This document shows, piece after piece, positions 45,944-58,123 of a stretch of DNA of 64,000 nt; positions within the stretch are counted from its first letter, which is position 1, and every line of letters begins with the position of its first letter. The stretch comes from Ophioderma brevispina (lineage: Eukaryota > Echinodermata > Ophiuroidea > Amphilepidida > Ophiodermatidae). The position numbers were made by a program, and so were the translations under genes. The stretch spans positions 1 to 64,000 of the forward strand of contig JAMKCH010044088.1 in NCBI GenBank assembly GCA_023653785.1, read 5' to 3'. The notes beneath the pieces were generated by a model. That model was not told where the DNA came from. It worked only from the letters and a program-made list of their open reading frames with translations, and made no database searches.

Positions 45944-48525
45944 CTGAAAGTGAAAGAACAAAGACAGAAAACTCAATAATGCAACAACATATAAAATACT
46001 ATCTAGTGGTTTTTCTACATAAATTTTGTTTTCGTGCTTTTCTTGAGTAATAGGCAAGGCGCTGTTTAGTGGTGCAATTTAGGATTGCTTTAACCTTAAA
46101 AAAGTTGTTATACCCTTAGAAGTCTTGGTTTAGGTAAAACACAATCTTACTTGCAGGTTCACTCATTTGTACACATACTTTTTTTATAGCAGGCTTCCGA
46201 GTGGTGCAAAGAAATCTTTGTATTGTACAGTTTCGGTCCCCGGATGTATTACAATATTATTTTTAATATTGTATCGCATCCGGGCATTTTTAGCGAGAAC
46301 GACATTATTGACTGACTGGTAGACTTTTGGACACTGTCAACGCAACGTTTGGTTTGAGTCAGCCTGAAATTTTAATAATAATAATAATATTGAATGGCTT
46401 TTCTTCGTATGATACAAGAATTGCACTCGCTAGAAAAACATTGTACTCGTCTTGGACTCGTACAATATTTTTCTAGTTCGTGCAATATATCATACTCAAA
46501 GCCATTCAATATTAAATATTGGATGCCTTGAGGTTTATATAACAGAAAATATTGTCCAAGCCTTGATCAAATATTGGGTGGGTGAAAGACGAGCCTGATA
46601 TTTTCTTGTCGAGAGCGATCATCCGGGAAAAATCCATCCAATATTGTTTTTATTATGCAAGAAGCTGACTTTACAAAAAGGTTTTTAAAATGGCTTCAAA
46701 AGTTGCATGACCAAAATGTCTAATATTTTGAGTGTTGTGCAGTGTCGGACAGTATGCGGTACTTGCACAATTGTATTACACCACACAGAAGCTTCTTATG
46801 CATAACAACTTGAATTATTATTCAAAACAATTTTACTAACTGCAAATTTATATTTTCTGTCGTGGAGACCAGACATTATTACAACACAGCAGCCTTGAGA
46901 AACAGTAATGTGTTCTACACACCACCAAAATGCATAATTCACTTTGCCATTATTTTGTTTTGGTTTTCCTTCCTACTCGGCATCAAAATGACTTTATAAA
47001 GCCAAGACAACTTTTGAAAATACTTAATCGATGGTCAACTTACCAATCCATATAACGTAGATCCCTCCTGAGTTTTTAGCGATTTCCAATGTGCCAATCT
47101 GCAAGTATATAGAAATTACACAATATATTTTAGATCTAAATATTTGGCTAATCATGAGTTAGAACTGCATGTGAACTTTCTGAACATGCTGAATATCAAG
47201 ATCCAACAAGTATACTCAATGGTTCAGTTTTCAGATACATTAAAATCAATTTGTAATAAACTGAACACAAAAAGAAACTCATAATTTACAATAGTGCGTG
47301 TGTCCACCATGTGCTTGGAAGCATTCAGTGCATGTGCAATGCATGCTGTTGGGGGAAACTGACGGTCAGTGACATCACCATCATTTCATTATGTTTGCAA
47401 TTCTACCTTGCTGAAATTTCCAGGCCCATGACATCTGATACAGCAAGTGATTCCATGTCAGCACATTTCACTGTTGTGTCAGTTTTGCAACTGCTGGGTC
47501 AATGACATGTTTTTATAGAGTAGAGTATTGATGTAATACTGTGTGCAATTTTGGTTCATTTTGATGGCCAAGATTTTAAGATATGACTTGGTTTCTTTTT
47601 ATGTTCAGTTTATCTACACAATGACCGAAACGACCATCTATAATATTTGGAAAAAGCTTAAAGACTTTATCACTCCTGACATCAAGAGCCAGCATCAAAA
47701 CAATGGTATACCGACTTGCAAGATGTGATCAATATACTAAGAGCCTCTTATACAAATCTTGGTTGGTGTAATAGGTGTATATTATGAAAAATGAAAAAAA
47801 AATGGACGATAATGTTCTTGAGCCCACAATATTCCAAGAAGTCAAAGTCCAATTTCAGCTAACAAGTTTACAACTTACATAATCATATGCAATCAGATGG
47901 TTCATACCATGGCTGGCTTGAAGGGAGCCGCGGATGAGGCATTTTTTACTTCCTATGCGAGTCAAACCCAACTACACTTGATTTTGAAATCCTTGTACCA
48001 TATTACAGAGATGCCGACATTGACTTTTTGGAATAAGAGATTTTAGTAACCATTTAGGGGAGGTGGGCAGTACATTTCACAATGCAGAATCTGAGGTATG
48101 TTTAAGGATGATCAAACATTTTACAGAACAAGAAGCTCTCTGAGGGTTGATTGTTTTATAATTTAAAGAGATATGATGGCTGAAAATTCAAGGAAGCAAG
48201 CACAAAGGTTCTACGAGGACAACAAGATACAGCGTTTATTGTGGGGAGTCTTCCTTCATGTTGGCTATGTAAGGTGGAAATTGTATATTTTCTACTGTGT
48301 GAAGCCTTCATGAAAGATGCGACTGTCAACAAATTCAGACAAAATGGATAAAAATTTGCCCCTCGCACCTCAAATTATACCAATCAAAATGTTTAAAAAT
48401 ATCACCTGACTGCGGTACGGGAAAGGGTTGTGGTAAACATCTCTAATTTAGCTGAAATATATGACAGGGAATTGGAATGGAACAAAAATTACTCCAGGCA
48501 GGTTAATAAATAAAATAACACATAC
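45944..48525 (-). other. PIP4P introns 4 and 3 of the visible part
   Basis: 45944-47043 and 47099-48525 are the two short introns. 46250-46570 shows repeated CAATATT/AATATTG motifs in both orientations, including a palindromic ATTAAATATTGG-like area near 46509. No inserted gene. Confidence 0.5.
47044..47098 (-). CDS. PIP4P: PIP4P/TMEM55 exon (loop and start of second helix)
   Basis: Between acceptor ACTTGCAG and donor G|GTAAGT on the - strand: 18 codons plus one base, I-G-T-L-E-I-A-K-N-S-G-G-I-Y-V-I-W-I. The G-G-I-Y motif and following hydrophobics match the start of the second transmembrane segment of PIP4P proteins, and the phase (0 in, 1 out) joins both neighbours without a break. Too short to be seen as an open reading frame on its own. 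Confidence 0.9.
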
Positions 48526-48613
48526 CGTCACCCCAATACCGAGACCCAAAAATACAATGCCAATGATGGCAAATACTATAGCGCGATTTCTGGCGTAGCC
48601 TCCCACAGAGGAT
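48526..48613 (-). CDS. PIP4P: PIP4P/TMEM55 exon (first membrane helix)
   Basis: Between acceptor CCCTTGCAG and donor ACG|GTATGT on the - strand. One base completes the valine split with the upstream exon, then S-S-V-G-G-Y-A-R-N-R and a 19-residue hydrophobic segment A-I-V-F-A-I-I-G-I-V-F-L-G-L-G-I-G-V-T. Vertebrate PIP4P has VSSIGRRYPRKR followed by its first helix in the same place. The upstream intron is 11.3 kb. Confidence 0.92.
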
Positions 48614-50216
48614 CTGCAAGGGAGAAATAAAAAACATGAATAAGTGCAAGTATGTCATGTGATCTGGAAAAACCCGTCGGATGTCACACACGGCAGATTC
48701 ACGACTGCCCGCCTGTCGGTTTAGAGTTCTTTGTTATAATCATCTTGGGCTACAAGTGGATGTACTGGGAATGTTTTCAACCAGGGTGGCATTTGTATTT
48801 GCACATTCATCACTGTCTGTTCCAGGGCGGGGTTCCATGTGGCTCACACAAAAGACACAAAGCCAGTAGGGGCAGATGGGCCCATGTTTAGGAATCTCCT
48901 TATCATGGATCACTGGCACTAGTAACAAAATACCGTGTCTCGTGTTCTGAGTGTCCTAAACTCAAACATCTACCAATGTTTTCTTCTCCATTGAATGCTA
49001 TACACATCATATTTGTTTCAGCACCTTGTACCCAAATGGGCTCATCTACAAGGTCACGGTTTTTATATCCATACATGTGGACATGGTAGCTAGGACACTC
49101 GCTCATGGGGGACTTATAAATCCTGAATAGTCCAGCATTAAGAACCAAGGGGGTGAAACGCTATTCAAAACAGTCGTCCGTGCTGGGCGCTGGACAATTT
49201 TGAATATTGCAACGGAATAATTATCAGTTTGGGTGCTTGTATACACACATATGTCAATTCGATACACACATAATCCGCCAAAATATCAGTTGTGGATGTT
49301 GGGTGCTATTGTTGGCTAAATTTTGTCCTAACCATGGCCACACACGAATGAATGACACATCATTCAGTCGTCTATTTAAAATAACCGCTCAATAATACAG
49401 ATCTTTCATCCTAAGCGCGCATTTGCATTATGAGAAAAAAGATATCTGATCAACAATGATCCAGTACATCTATTTTTACACATCACACCTGGCCACCTCT
49501 CACAACATTACATTAATTTGTATCACTTACGATAGGTATATGCAAAGGGCACCCACAGTATGTGGAAGAAAGCGGAGGCAGCCATTACTTTCTATTGTTG
49601 GTACTCTAGGGTTTTCCGTTGTGTCGGCAAAACATGCGAGACGGTGAATTTCTAAAGACTACGGAAACGTTTACCTCTCTATCTAATATAGAACCTCTTC
49701 TTGAGTAGAACCATTGGCCTTGCATATGACCTTGTTCTGCCTTAAATGTTTTCTAGGCAATTGACAGGTTGACTTTCCAAATCTTTGGATGATGCAACTT
49801 TTGAATCCTTGATCATTTTGGGATAGGGAAGGGGAGTTAATCAACAGGGGGTAAAATTTGTAAACGTTTCATACTAGGATTAAAAGGTATGGACATATTC
49901 ATCAGGTTCTAAAGATTAAAAAGGTATGGTTTGCTATATCTAGGACAATTACTTTTAACACAGTGGGCTTAAAATAGTTCAATGCCACCCTAATGCACAG
50001 ATTTCTCTCAAAATATAGGCTCAAATTCTTCATGCTTTAGCTAGTAATGTAAAATAATATTCTATGTGATTTGTTTTTGACATTGGGGATATAATTATCC
50101 CGATGCTATTCTGTGTGAGGAAAAGAATTTTATCAAAATTTGTATAGTTCTTCCAATCCTCCAAATGTTAATTTCAATGAATGAAAGGATAAAGATCCTA
50201 CTCATTTGAAAAATGG
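48614..50216. other. 5' part (in window order) of the 11.3-kb PIP4P intron
   Basis: No exon recognised. Sequence near 49885-50000 (GATTAAAAAGGTATGGTTTG) is related to the arms of the foldback element at 29549-30477. Short frames on both strands have no domain. Confidence 0.4.
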
Positions 50217-52745
50217 CGCCCAATTTCGCTCATGAACACAGATTATAAGATCATCACTGAAGTTATTGCTCTTAGATTGAAAAAGGTTCTATCAAATATC
50301 ATCCATCCTGATCAAACGGATTTTCTTAAAGGGCGCTATATTGTGTAAATATTAGGCTTGCTATGGATACAATAGATTATCTGAATAATAATAATCTGCT
50401 GGTCTAATGTTCTTAATTGATTTTGAAAAGGTATTTGACAAACTTGAATGGCCTTTTCTTTTTGAAACTCTAAAATTTTTAAATTTTGGTCCTGACCTTA
50501 TTAGATGGACAAAAGTGTTTTATTCTAACATATCATCCTGTGTTACTAATAATGGGCATGCTTCCTATTTTTTCAACTATTTTGTGGTCTCCGCCAGGGC
50601 TGCCCTCTTAGTCCCTTGTTATATATAATTTGTAGTGAAATTCTGAACTGTATGATCAGAAAAAGTAATACTAGAGGCATCAGAGTCTTGGATGTTGATA
50701 TTCTTGTAAGTGCATATGCTGACGACACTACAATTTATGTTCAAGATGTGGATTTTTAAAATAATGTCATCAATATTCTCAGGACTTTCCAGATTTTTTC
50801 TGGACTTAAGATCAATTTAGAAAAGTCTGAGTTGCTAGCTTTGGGTTCGTTCCGAGACAACCCTCCAAATATCTGTGATACGGGTTTGAGGTACACCACT
50901 CACCCTGTTCGGTTTCTGGGTGTGTTTTTGATGCAAATCTCAATAATACTTTTGAATTAAAGTTTGTTCCAAACTGATAAAACTTGAGGAGATCCTTAGA
51001 ATTTGGTCTATTCGGGATCTCTCCCCTATTGATAAAATAACTATAGTGAAATCTCTAGCTCTTTCACAGTTAATATTTTTGTTCTCGGTACTTCCAAATC
51101 CCCCTGACCATTTTATTAAAGAGGTGACGTCCGCTATTTTTCATTTCGTCTGGTCGGGCAGGCCCGATAAATTAATAGAAATTAAATAATTATCGGAAAG
51201 TAAGAACAAGGTGGTCTTAAAACGAGTCATATTCCGTCGATTATCAATGGTCTCAAAATTGCATGCATGGGTGAAACGCATCTTGGACAAAAATTAGTGT
51301 AACTGGAAATATTTCTATAAGTATAATTTGTGCACTTTTGGTGGCAATCTCATTTGGGAATGTAACATTAACTCTTCCGATAAACGTATTCTTAATATTA
51401 AAAATTCCTTTATTAAAGATGTTATTCGGGCATGGTGTTCCGTTACTTATGCACAACCTTTGATAATTTGAATACCAAATTCTCTGGAACAATTCAGCTA
51501 TTACAATAAACATGATAAATAATAAGACTATTTTTAGACAACAGTTGTATTCTAAGGGTATTTAAATTTTTAGAGGATATTTGGATGTCACAAGAGGTTT
51601 TTTGCCTTTCCTAGTTTTAAAAGATCGTTTTAACCTCAATTGTAACTATCTTGAATACTATTCCTTAATTATGCTATACCAAACGGCTGGAAAAGAAGTG
51701 TCAAGAGGGGATGGCAATTTTACTGTTCAAACATCTCAAGAGGAAATGCTTGCCAAAATAATGAGGATCGATAAAGTGTGTAAAATTATTTTCGATATAT
51801 GTGTTGGCAAGGTTTTCAAACCAGTCCAATTTCAGAAGACAAATGGTCTCGGTTCTTTAATGATGTGAAATTTATCAATTTCATTGTCATCCTCCCGATC
51901 AACACAACTTATATACTTTCAGTTTAAAATAATTCATAGATATATCGGTATAAATGATAATTCATTCAAATTTGTTTTGTTAACTTAAATCTATGCTCCT
52001 GTAATAATGGAAGAGAGAATATAGTTTTGGAATACTGTACAAACACAGATTTTGAGTAATGCTATCGATCTTGATATGGAGAGTGTAATCTTAGGTATAT
52101 TAAACCCTATAGATTCCAAGTTTAATTTTGTCATCCTACACGGAAAAAAAGTACATTTATGATGTAAGGTGTAAACAGGGCATCTTAAATTTGGTAACTT
52201 TACTAAAAGACTTAGAGATATTTCTGATATCGAGTGGCATAACCGCTGGGATTCTCGTATCTGAAATATCCAATAAGGGTTTTCCCTTCCTCGGTCATCA
52301 GAATGGCCTGGTGTACTGATTTGTATTACACATGGTTTTAAATCCAAACTTAGGGTGAGTGACCTTTGACCGCTGGAGTCGTGGGTCTCTAAATCTTTAA
52401 AGGTGCAGTGAGAGAGGGTGGGACATCTATTAGAGATGTTGATGGATTCACTGCATGTTTCACAATGTATGAATGTCCAAATATCTCTCGTATCGCCTTT
52501 AAAAATTCTTTTTAAATCTGTTTTTGAAGCACAACAATCTTGGATTTCCGTTTACAGCAACCTTGAGGTTTTAGGTGCATGCCTCAATATTTTTTGATAT
52601 ACTGTAGCTATTTAAATATTTTTCTTTGATGGTGATGTTCTTGATGTCAACTAATTATGTAACAGTAATTACGTATTACAACCAGACTTGTGCAGCCAAT
52701 ATTTATGTACTGAAATAAATGCACATATGTGGAAAGAAAAAAAAT
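50217..52745 (+). mobile_element. L1/Tx1-like LINE, degenerate, with poly(A)-like end
   Basis: Reads, with frameshifts, L-K-K-V-L-S-N-I-I-H-P-D-Q-T-D-F-L-K-G-R-Y (50276-50340), F-L-I-D-F-E-K-V-F-D-K-L-E-W-P-F-L (50410-50460), G-C-P-L-S-P-L-L-Y (near 50600-50626), A-Y-A-D-D-T-T-I-Y-V (50713-50742), G-L-K-I-N-L-E-K-S-E-L-L (50803-50838) and F-L-G-V-F (50915-50930). A-x-A-Y-A-D-D with I-D-F-E-K-x-F-D and the G-L-x-I-N-x-x-K-S-E block are typical of the L1/Tx1 group. It ends AAGAAAAAAAATAAGG near 52745. It sits in the PIP4P intron, antisense to that gene, with many stops. Confidence 0.85.
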
Positions 52746-53359
52746 AAGGGATAAATAGTATTAAGGCCCAGAGGGACTTTTGGGGATCAGCACTCTGGCC
52801 TCTGTTAGCTGATTAATGTATATTTCTAGTTGTAACATTCCCATACAAATTGAAACCAATTTGAAACCAATCAGATCAATATAAACGTCCCCCCCTCCAA
52901 TGATGACCTTGAACGTTTTTGGCCTTTCGTGCAAATAGAGGTTGTAGATGTTTTTTAAACCTTAGAACCAGATGAACATGTCTATACATCTTTGAACCCC
53001 GTGTGAAACATTTACAAAATTTTTCCCTTTTCCCACTTAAGTGAACAAGGTCTTCTGCACTCCCTTGGTGCATGGGGGGGGGGGGGGGGGGGTCCAAGTG
53101 GACTCCCTCTGAAAACCACTTTGCCGTGGGATTTTTTTACCAAATCTCTGGTCATTGATAGGGTACATCAACACGACCACATAACTAAAAAAAATACAAA
53201 CGGTTGTACAGAATCAAAATGGCAGCTCAAAAACCCATTTTTACAACGTGCACCTAATTCTCCCGGCCATAAATGAAAAAAAAAAAAACACTTTTCCGAA
53301 GGACTTTTTCCAAAAATAGTTGGCTCATAATAATAGAACATCAATACAATTATATTGCT
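52746..53359. other. Unassigned, with long G run
   Basis: Contains a run of 18 Gs at 53076-53092 and the short inverted match GTCCAAGTGGAC directly after it. No gene recognised. Confidence 0.4.
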
Positions 53360-53600
53360 GAAATAAAAATTCAAAAAAGTTACTCCAGTGCGATTTAATG
53401 AGCAAAACTAATTTTGAGATGCGCCCCAAATGCTTTTTTTTCATGCTTATGAGTATAAAACGCCATGACTGATTTCATTTTTTCCACCAAAATATGCGCA
53501 ACAGATATTTAGGCAATTACATAAAATCTTGGGCAAAAATAATTTAGCGTTAAAACATAGCGTGCGAAAACGAAATTTTGGGTCCATATGGACCCCCATT
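53360..53600 (+). repeat. Direct repeat flanking a foldback, left copy
   Basis: About 241 bp that recurs at 55023-55264 in the same orientation, with scattered 1-2 base indels. Both copies end in the perfect 16-bp palindrome GGGTCCATATGGACCC (53580-53595 here). Signature blocks: ATGAGCAAAAC, CCACCAAAATATGC and CAACAGATATTTAGGCAA. Confidence 0.85.
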
Positions 53601-54043
53601 ATGTTTCAGGTTTCTTTACCAAATTACATCAAATACATAAAAAGCAAGACATTGGAGGGTTGACCAAAGCAGAGCAGAGCTCGGAGAATATTGGCCACCA
53701 GTACCTTAAATAATACGTACTTAATAGGGTGCAGAGACACAAGAAACCATAATTACGGGAAGACAAAGTGCAATACAACACAAGTACAGGACAAGTGAGA
53801 CAAAAAGTTTGTCAGCAATGGTAAAAATATTTAAAGTTTGAGTACATAGTAATAATGTATTATCCAATCATATAAAGTAGAATAAAATAACTCTAGGGGG
53901 TCACAAAGATTAGATACATCGGAAAGAGCTCCAAAAATGCACCCCTTCAAAAAACAGGAAACAAATCATACCATAATACAGGGTTCCCAAAAGATAAGTT
54001 CCCCAAAAAAATTCGAGGAAACCCCGCTGCACAACTTCACCCA

Positions 54044-55008
54044 CACCTGGATGTTTAGAAAACCCTAAAAAGTCCCAAAGAGAGGAAACATTTGGCTCTG
54101 CCACAAAAGTCGTTGCTTTTCAAAAAACACTTTTGGCATCAACACACATTACCCTTTTCCAAAAATGATGCTGTCAGAGAAAGTGGCACCTCACCGCACT
54201 CAAAGGACCGAAGTAAAGAAACCATCCATTTACAACAACGACTTCATTTCCTTTCTCTATATGCATTGCGGTCTGAAGTAAATAAGCTTAAAACATTAAC
54301 GCATTGGCAAACAAACAAACAAACAAACAAGACAAATATGCAGTCAAAAAATAATGAGATGAGATTTGTGTAAGCAACACCAGGTGAAATCTGAAGCAGA
54401 TCGACACATAAAGGAGAACGCTACTCTGGCTCAACGTGGTGGAATTATCCAGCGAGCATGGAACCACATTCATCAACAGAACATCAGCAAATTGGTAAAA
54501 CAGCATGTGTAAACACTACAATGATGTCATCAGTGCAGATGAAGGAAACGGTGACTACTGAGTCTCACCCTGAATGATAAAAAAATTAATCTTATTTTGA
54601 TTGAAACAGGGATTTCAAACATTACTTCTTTCATTCATAAAAAAGAGCAATATGCAAAGAAAAATGACTTTATTTGATACTGATGAATGTAAAGCTTACA
54701 TCTCTTTGTTTGTTTTCCTGCTATTTGTCTGTTTGTTTCGTTCTCTTGCCCATGCATCAATGCTTCAAGCTTATTACTTCTGGACCGCAATAAAGAAAGG
54801 AAACGAAGTCACGGTTGCAAATGGACAACTTCTCGACCTCAGACCCTCGAAACACGGGCAAAGGTAACTCTCCCTGACAACATATCCCCTGGAAAAAGCG
54901 AGTGTGCGCTGATGCCAAAGGTTGTTTTTGACACTAACGACCTTGTCGCAGAGCCAAATGCTTCCTCTCCCCAAAACCCTCCAAAATTTTACAAACATCC
55001 AGTTGCAG
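54044..55008. mobile_element. Foldback with ~310-bp inverted arms between direct repeats
   Basis: Left arm 54044-54345 has ACCTGGATGTTT, GGAAACATTTGGCTCTGCCA, CTTTTGGCATCA, CATTTACAACAACGACTTCA and TGCGGTCTGAAGTAAATAAG. The right arm 54700-55008 has their reverse complements in mirrored order, ending AAACATCCAGTTGCAG. (AAAC)n at 54304-54330 faces TTTGTTTGTTT in the right arm. The core 54346-54699 is unique. The open frame at 54601-54867 lies in this repeat and has no recognisable domain. Confidence 0.85.
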
Positions 55009-55022
55009 TGGAAGCTACGCAC

Positions 55023-55264
55023 GAAATGAAAATTCAAAAAGACTCCAAGTGCAGATTTTTAATGAGCAAAACTTAATTTTGAGATGAGCCCCAAAGCTTT
55101 TTTTTCATGCTAGAGTATAAACGCCATGACTGATTCATTTTTTTCCACCAAAATATGCCGCAACAGATATTTAGGCAATACATAAATCTTGGGCAAACAG
55201 AATTTAGCGTTCAAACATAGCGTTACCGAAAAAACGAAATTTGGGGTCCATATGGACCCCCATT
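55023..55264 (+). repeat. Direct repeat flanking a foldback, right copy
   Basis: Partner of 53360-53600, starting right after the right foldback arm and ending in the same 16-bp palindrome GGGTCCATATGGACCC. Confidence 0.85.
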
Positions 55265-56346
55265 TGCACCTTAGTGTTAATTTATCCCCATTCCTTATCT
55301 CAAATGCCAGGTTGCAAAATTTGCATCATCGAGATTTGAATCAGCAGGTCAATATTGCATAGAAACCATTCTAAACTTATTGGTGCAGACTCTTGGGCCT
55401 ACGATAGTCGGGTAGCCATGGTCCAACAACGTATGGCCTGACCGTAAAATTGAGTAGGGACACAATTTTTCGACTTTTGGAAGATATTCACGTGTTGGCT
55501 GCCATTATGATTGACAGTCATGTTACAACTTTAAAAGTATCCGGAAATAACTTTATTGTGTCTAACAAACATAATCTAAGATAATTCATGTTATTTTTTA
55601 TCGCAGTATTTGCTGGTATATGGCATATTTTAAAAATATTAGATTTTGGCTTCCATTTTGATTTGGAGTATATCAATGTTACAAGTTGCCATGCATGTGT
55701 TCATGGGTCCTATAGTATATCTAGTAACTCCATAGTTTGATAATATAGGGTTGAATAGATTTTTATCATTTATGGCGACGCAATCGGGATTTTCAAAATG
55801 TCAGGATGCCAGGTGGCCAACCGGCCAGATTCTTATTCTACCACCCTTATCTATATTTTCAGCAAAAAAAAAATTGTGTCCATACTCAACGTTACGGTCA
55901 CATGAAGGTTTCTACCTGACTGTAGGAAAAACACACCAATTACCAATGCACAGCATTGACTTTTGTGATACGCAAATAAAAATACTGTAAAAAGGAATGG
56001 GCGTGCAAAATAGAAATTCACTTGAAAGGTTTATGATTTGTTTATATTAGGCTATATCAGTTTATATTTCCACAATAAAAAACAATCATGATTTTCGGTT
56101 CGGAGGGTTCGGAGAGAAATAGACAATGTCTTATATAAATCAAGGCATTGTTGGCTAAACGGTAAGACACTTCAAGTAATCCCTCCGAAAGAATAAACAT
56201 TATTTTCAATTTGCAGAAATAGCTTATAAAAAGTGAAGAATTAGTTTGTAGAATTCTCTTAAAGTTTTTTTTTTCTAAGCGAAAAAATGATAGAAATGAA
56301 AACAAGAGTGTCCAAAGATATGAATCTCCATCCGTTTACGTATTGT
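55265..56346. other. Unassigned intron sequence
   Basis: No gene or element boundary recognised. AT-rich, part of the large PIP4P intron. Confidence 0.4.
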
Positions 56347-56879
56347 TACTGTGCAAAAACTGGAGTGTTAATTTAACACCATGGGTTATGGGGGACCGCA
56401 CCCCACTGGTACTAGCGTTACACCATTTCGGTGTTAAAATACCATCATGTTGTTGTTATATTAACACAAATTTTGGTATTACAATGCATGATATGACACT
56501 GCTTAGTGTTAATTTTACACTAAATGTCGGTGTTATTTTTTAACACTGCCAGTGCCCAAATTGACAATACTGGGTTAATCAATATGGGGCCGTACCTTCT
56601 GGTGTTAATTAACATAAACTTTGGTGTTAACAAAAAACAAAAAAAAAAACCAATTTTTATATTTGTAACGTTGACATTTTAGTAGAAAATGTTTGATTTT
56701 GTATTGTTGCTTCTATTTCAACGCTGAACTTAACATTAATAAGCAGATCACTAAAATGCAAAAAATGTGAGGCACACCGAGCGGTGCAAAAACCTAAATT
56801 TCAACGCCAGTAAACTAACACCAGACAAACTGACACCGACTTGGTTTTCAAATTTGTTTAACACCCTTTTTTTGCAGTG
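56347..56879. mobile_element. TTAACAC-rich element with ACTG...CAAAAA-type ends
   Basis: Left TACTGTGCAAAAA and right TTTTTTTGCAGTG are imperfect inverted ends, each followed inward by GTGTTAA. The interior is filled with GTGTTAA and TTAACAC in both orientations (for example GTGTTAATTTAACAC at 56366-56380). Ends beginning CACTG recall CACTA/EnSpm elements, but the left end is degenerate, so the class is uncertain. Confidence 0.5.
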
Positions 56880-57175
56880 TTGTACGGTCTTTAATGACTA
56901 AAATATCTGATTTTGTCCTTATTAGGTTGCTTTGTTTCCATAATTGTGGGGTGTATTAGCATAACTCAATTTGTTACGAACATGGCAAAATTCTTATCTT
57001 TAACTCAAATTCATACAACTTTTTAAACGTTTTTTAAAACAAAAATCGAAACCTATATTGTCAATAAAAGAAATAATAAGGGTAGCTATTGCAATTTCCC
57101 AGACTGGTCTACAATCATCTTACTTTACCCTTCGCAAACCATTATATGGATAGTTCCACCTTGCTCGTAAAAATA

Positions 57176-57311
57176 CGTTTCATAATAGAAGTCCATGGAT
57201 ACCAATGAGGTATTGGCCAGCCCATTCCGTCAAGCATACTGCACAACGTCATACGGCACATGACGGAATCAATTGTAATACCTCATTTGCATCCATGGTA
57301 CTTATGAAACG
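57176..57311. mobile_element. Near-palindromic 136-bp MITE
   Basis: CGTTTCATAATAGAAGTCCA at the left is mirrored by TGGTACTTATGAAACG at the right, and AATGAGGTATT by AATACCTCATT, leaving a core of about 55 bp. The core also holds partly mirrored CCGTCA/TGACGG motifs. A TA lies at the left edge only, so the target duplication is unclear. Confidence 0.65.
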
Positions 57312-57512
57312 TCTACCTTTGCGCGCCCTTTCCTTTTCAAAGGATTTTTTTTTTATTTATAGTAAAACATCGCCAACTGCGAGCTGAGCGCGGTGTCAAG
57401 CATGTTTAAACATCCGTTGATTCAATATACTCATATAACTATTTAATTAAGGAAACTGTTAACCAGCAAGCCTCTAGAAAACATTTTCTGCAATTTCCGC
57501 TTCTACTTCATT

Positions 57513-58123
57513 GAACATATCTTTTTCTAAATGCACTTTCAGGTTTTCGTTAGGCCTATCTTATTGAGTATATATCCTAATGACGTAAAATTTCAAATCT
57601 ATCCATAAACTATCACACATGTAGATTTTAGAGGATACAAAGAGCACGTCCTCGTTTGTTATTCATACAAAAAAAACACGAAAATAACCCTTGATTCTTC
57701 AGCTCCAATAGTTTTGGAATAAGGAAATATTCCTTGACAACATGATTATACACATTTCAGAATTTTTCGTCAAGATTTTGGTTTCACGTGTTAAACCAAT
57801 GGCGATGTCCAAAGTTTGGATTTCTTGGCCGCCCTCCCCTGTCGCCAGCGACGAGAGTACATTACGCCCTCTATAGATTCATTTTTTTTAATGTAACCAT
57901 CGTGTTTTTAGTGTATACCGCTCACGACGGTAAGCAAGTGTGAGAAGTGTGATCGCTTTGTATTTTTAGTCTTTTGAACATTAATATCTTTTTGTTAATG
58001 TACTTTCAGGTTTTCGCTAGGCCTATCTTTTTAAGTACATATCCATATGACGTAAAAAATGAGAAGGGGGAGCTTCCTTCCAAATTGCACATTCATTAGT
58101 ATCACACATGTAGATTGTAGAGG
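57513..58123 (+). repeat. Pair of direct repeats, ~465 bp apart
   Basis: 57513-57635 and 57975-58123 share CTTTCAGGTTTTCG, TAGGCCTATCTT, GACGTAAAA and TATCACACATGTAGATT, in the same order and spacing except for a longer middle in the second copy. The sequence between them (57636-57974) is single copy. Confidence 0.7.

Noticed and set aside
48903..49148. 81-codon frame on the - strand inside the PIP4P intron
   Set aside because: No resemblance to a known domain, no splice-compatible ends, and PIP4P joins correctly without it.
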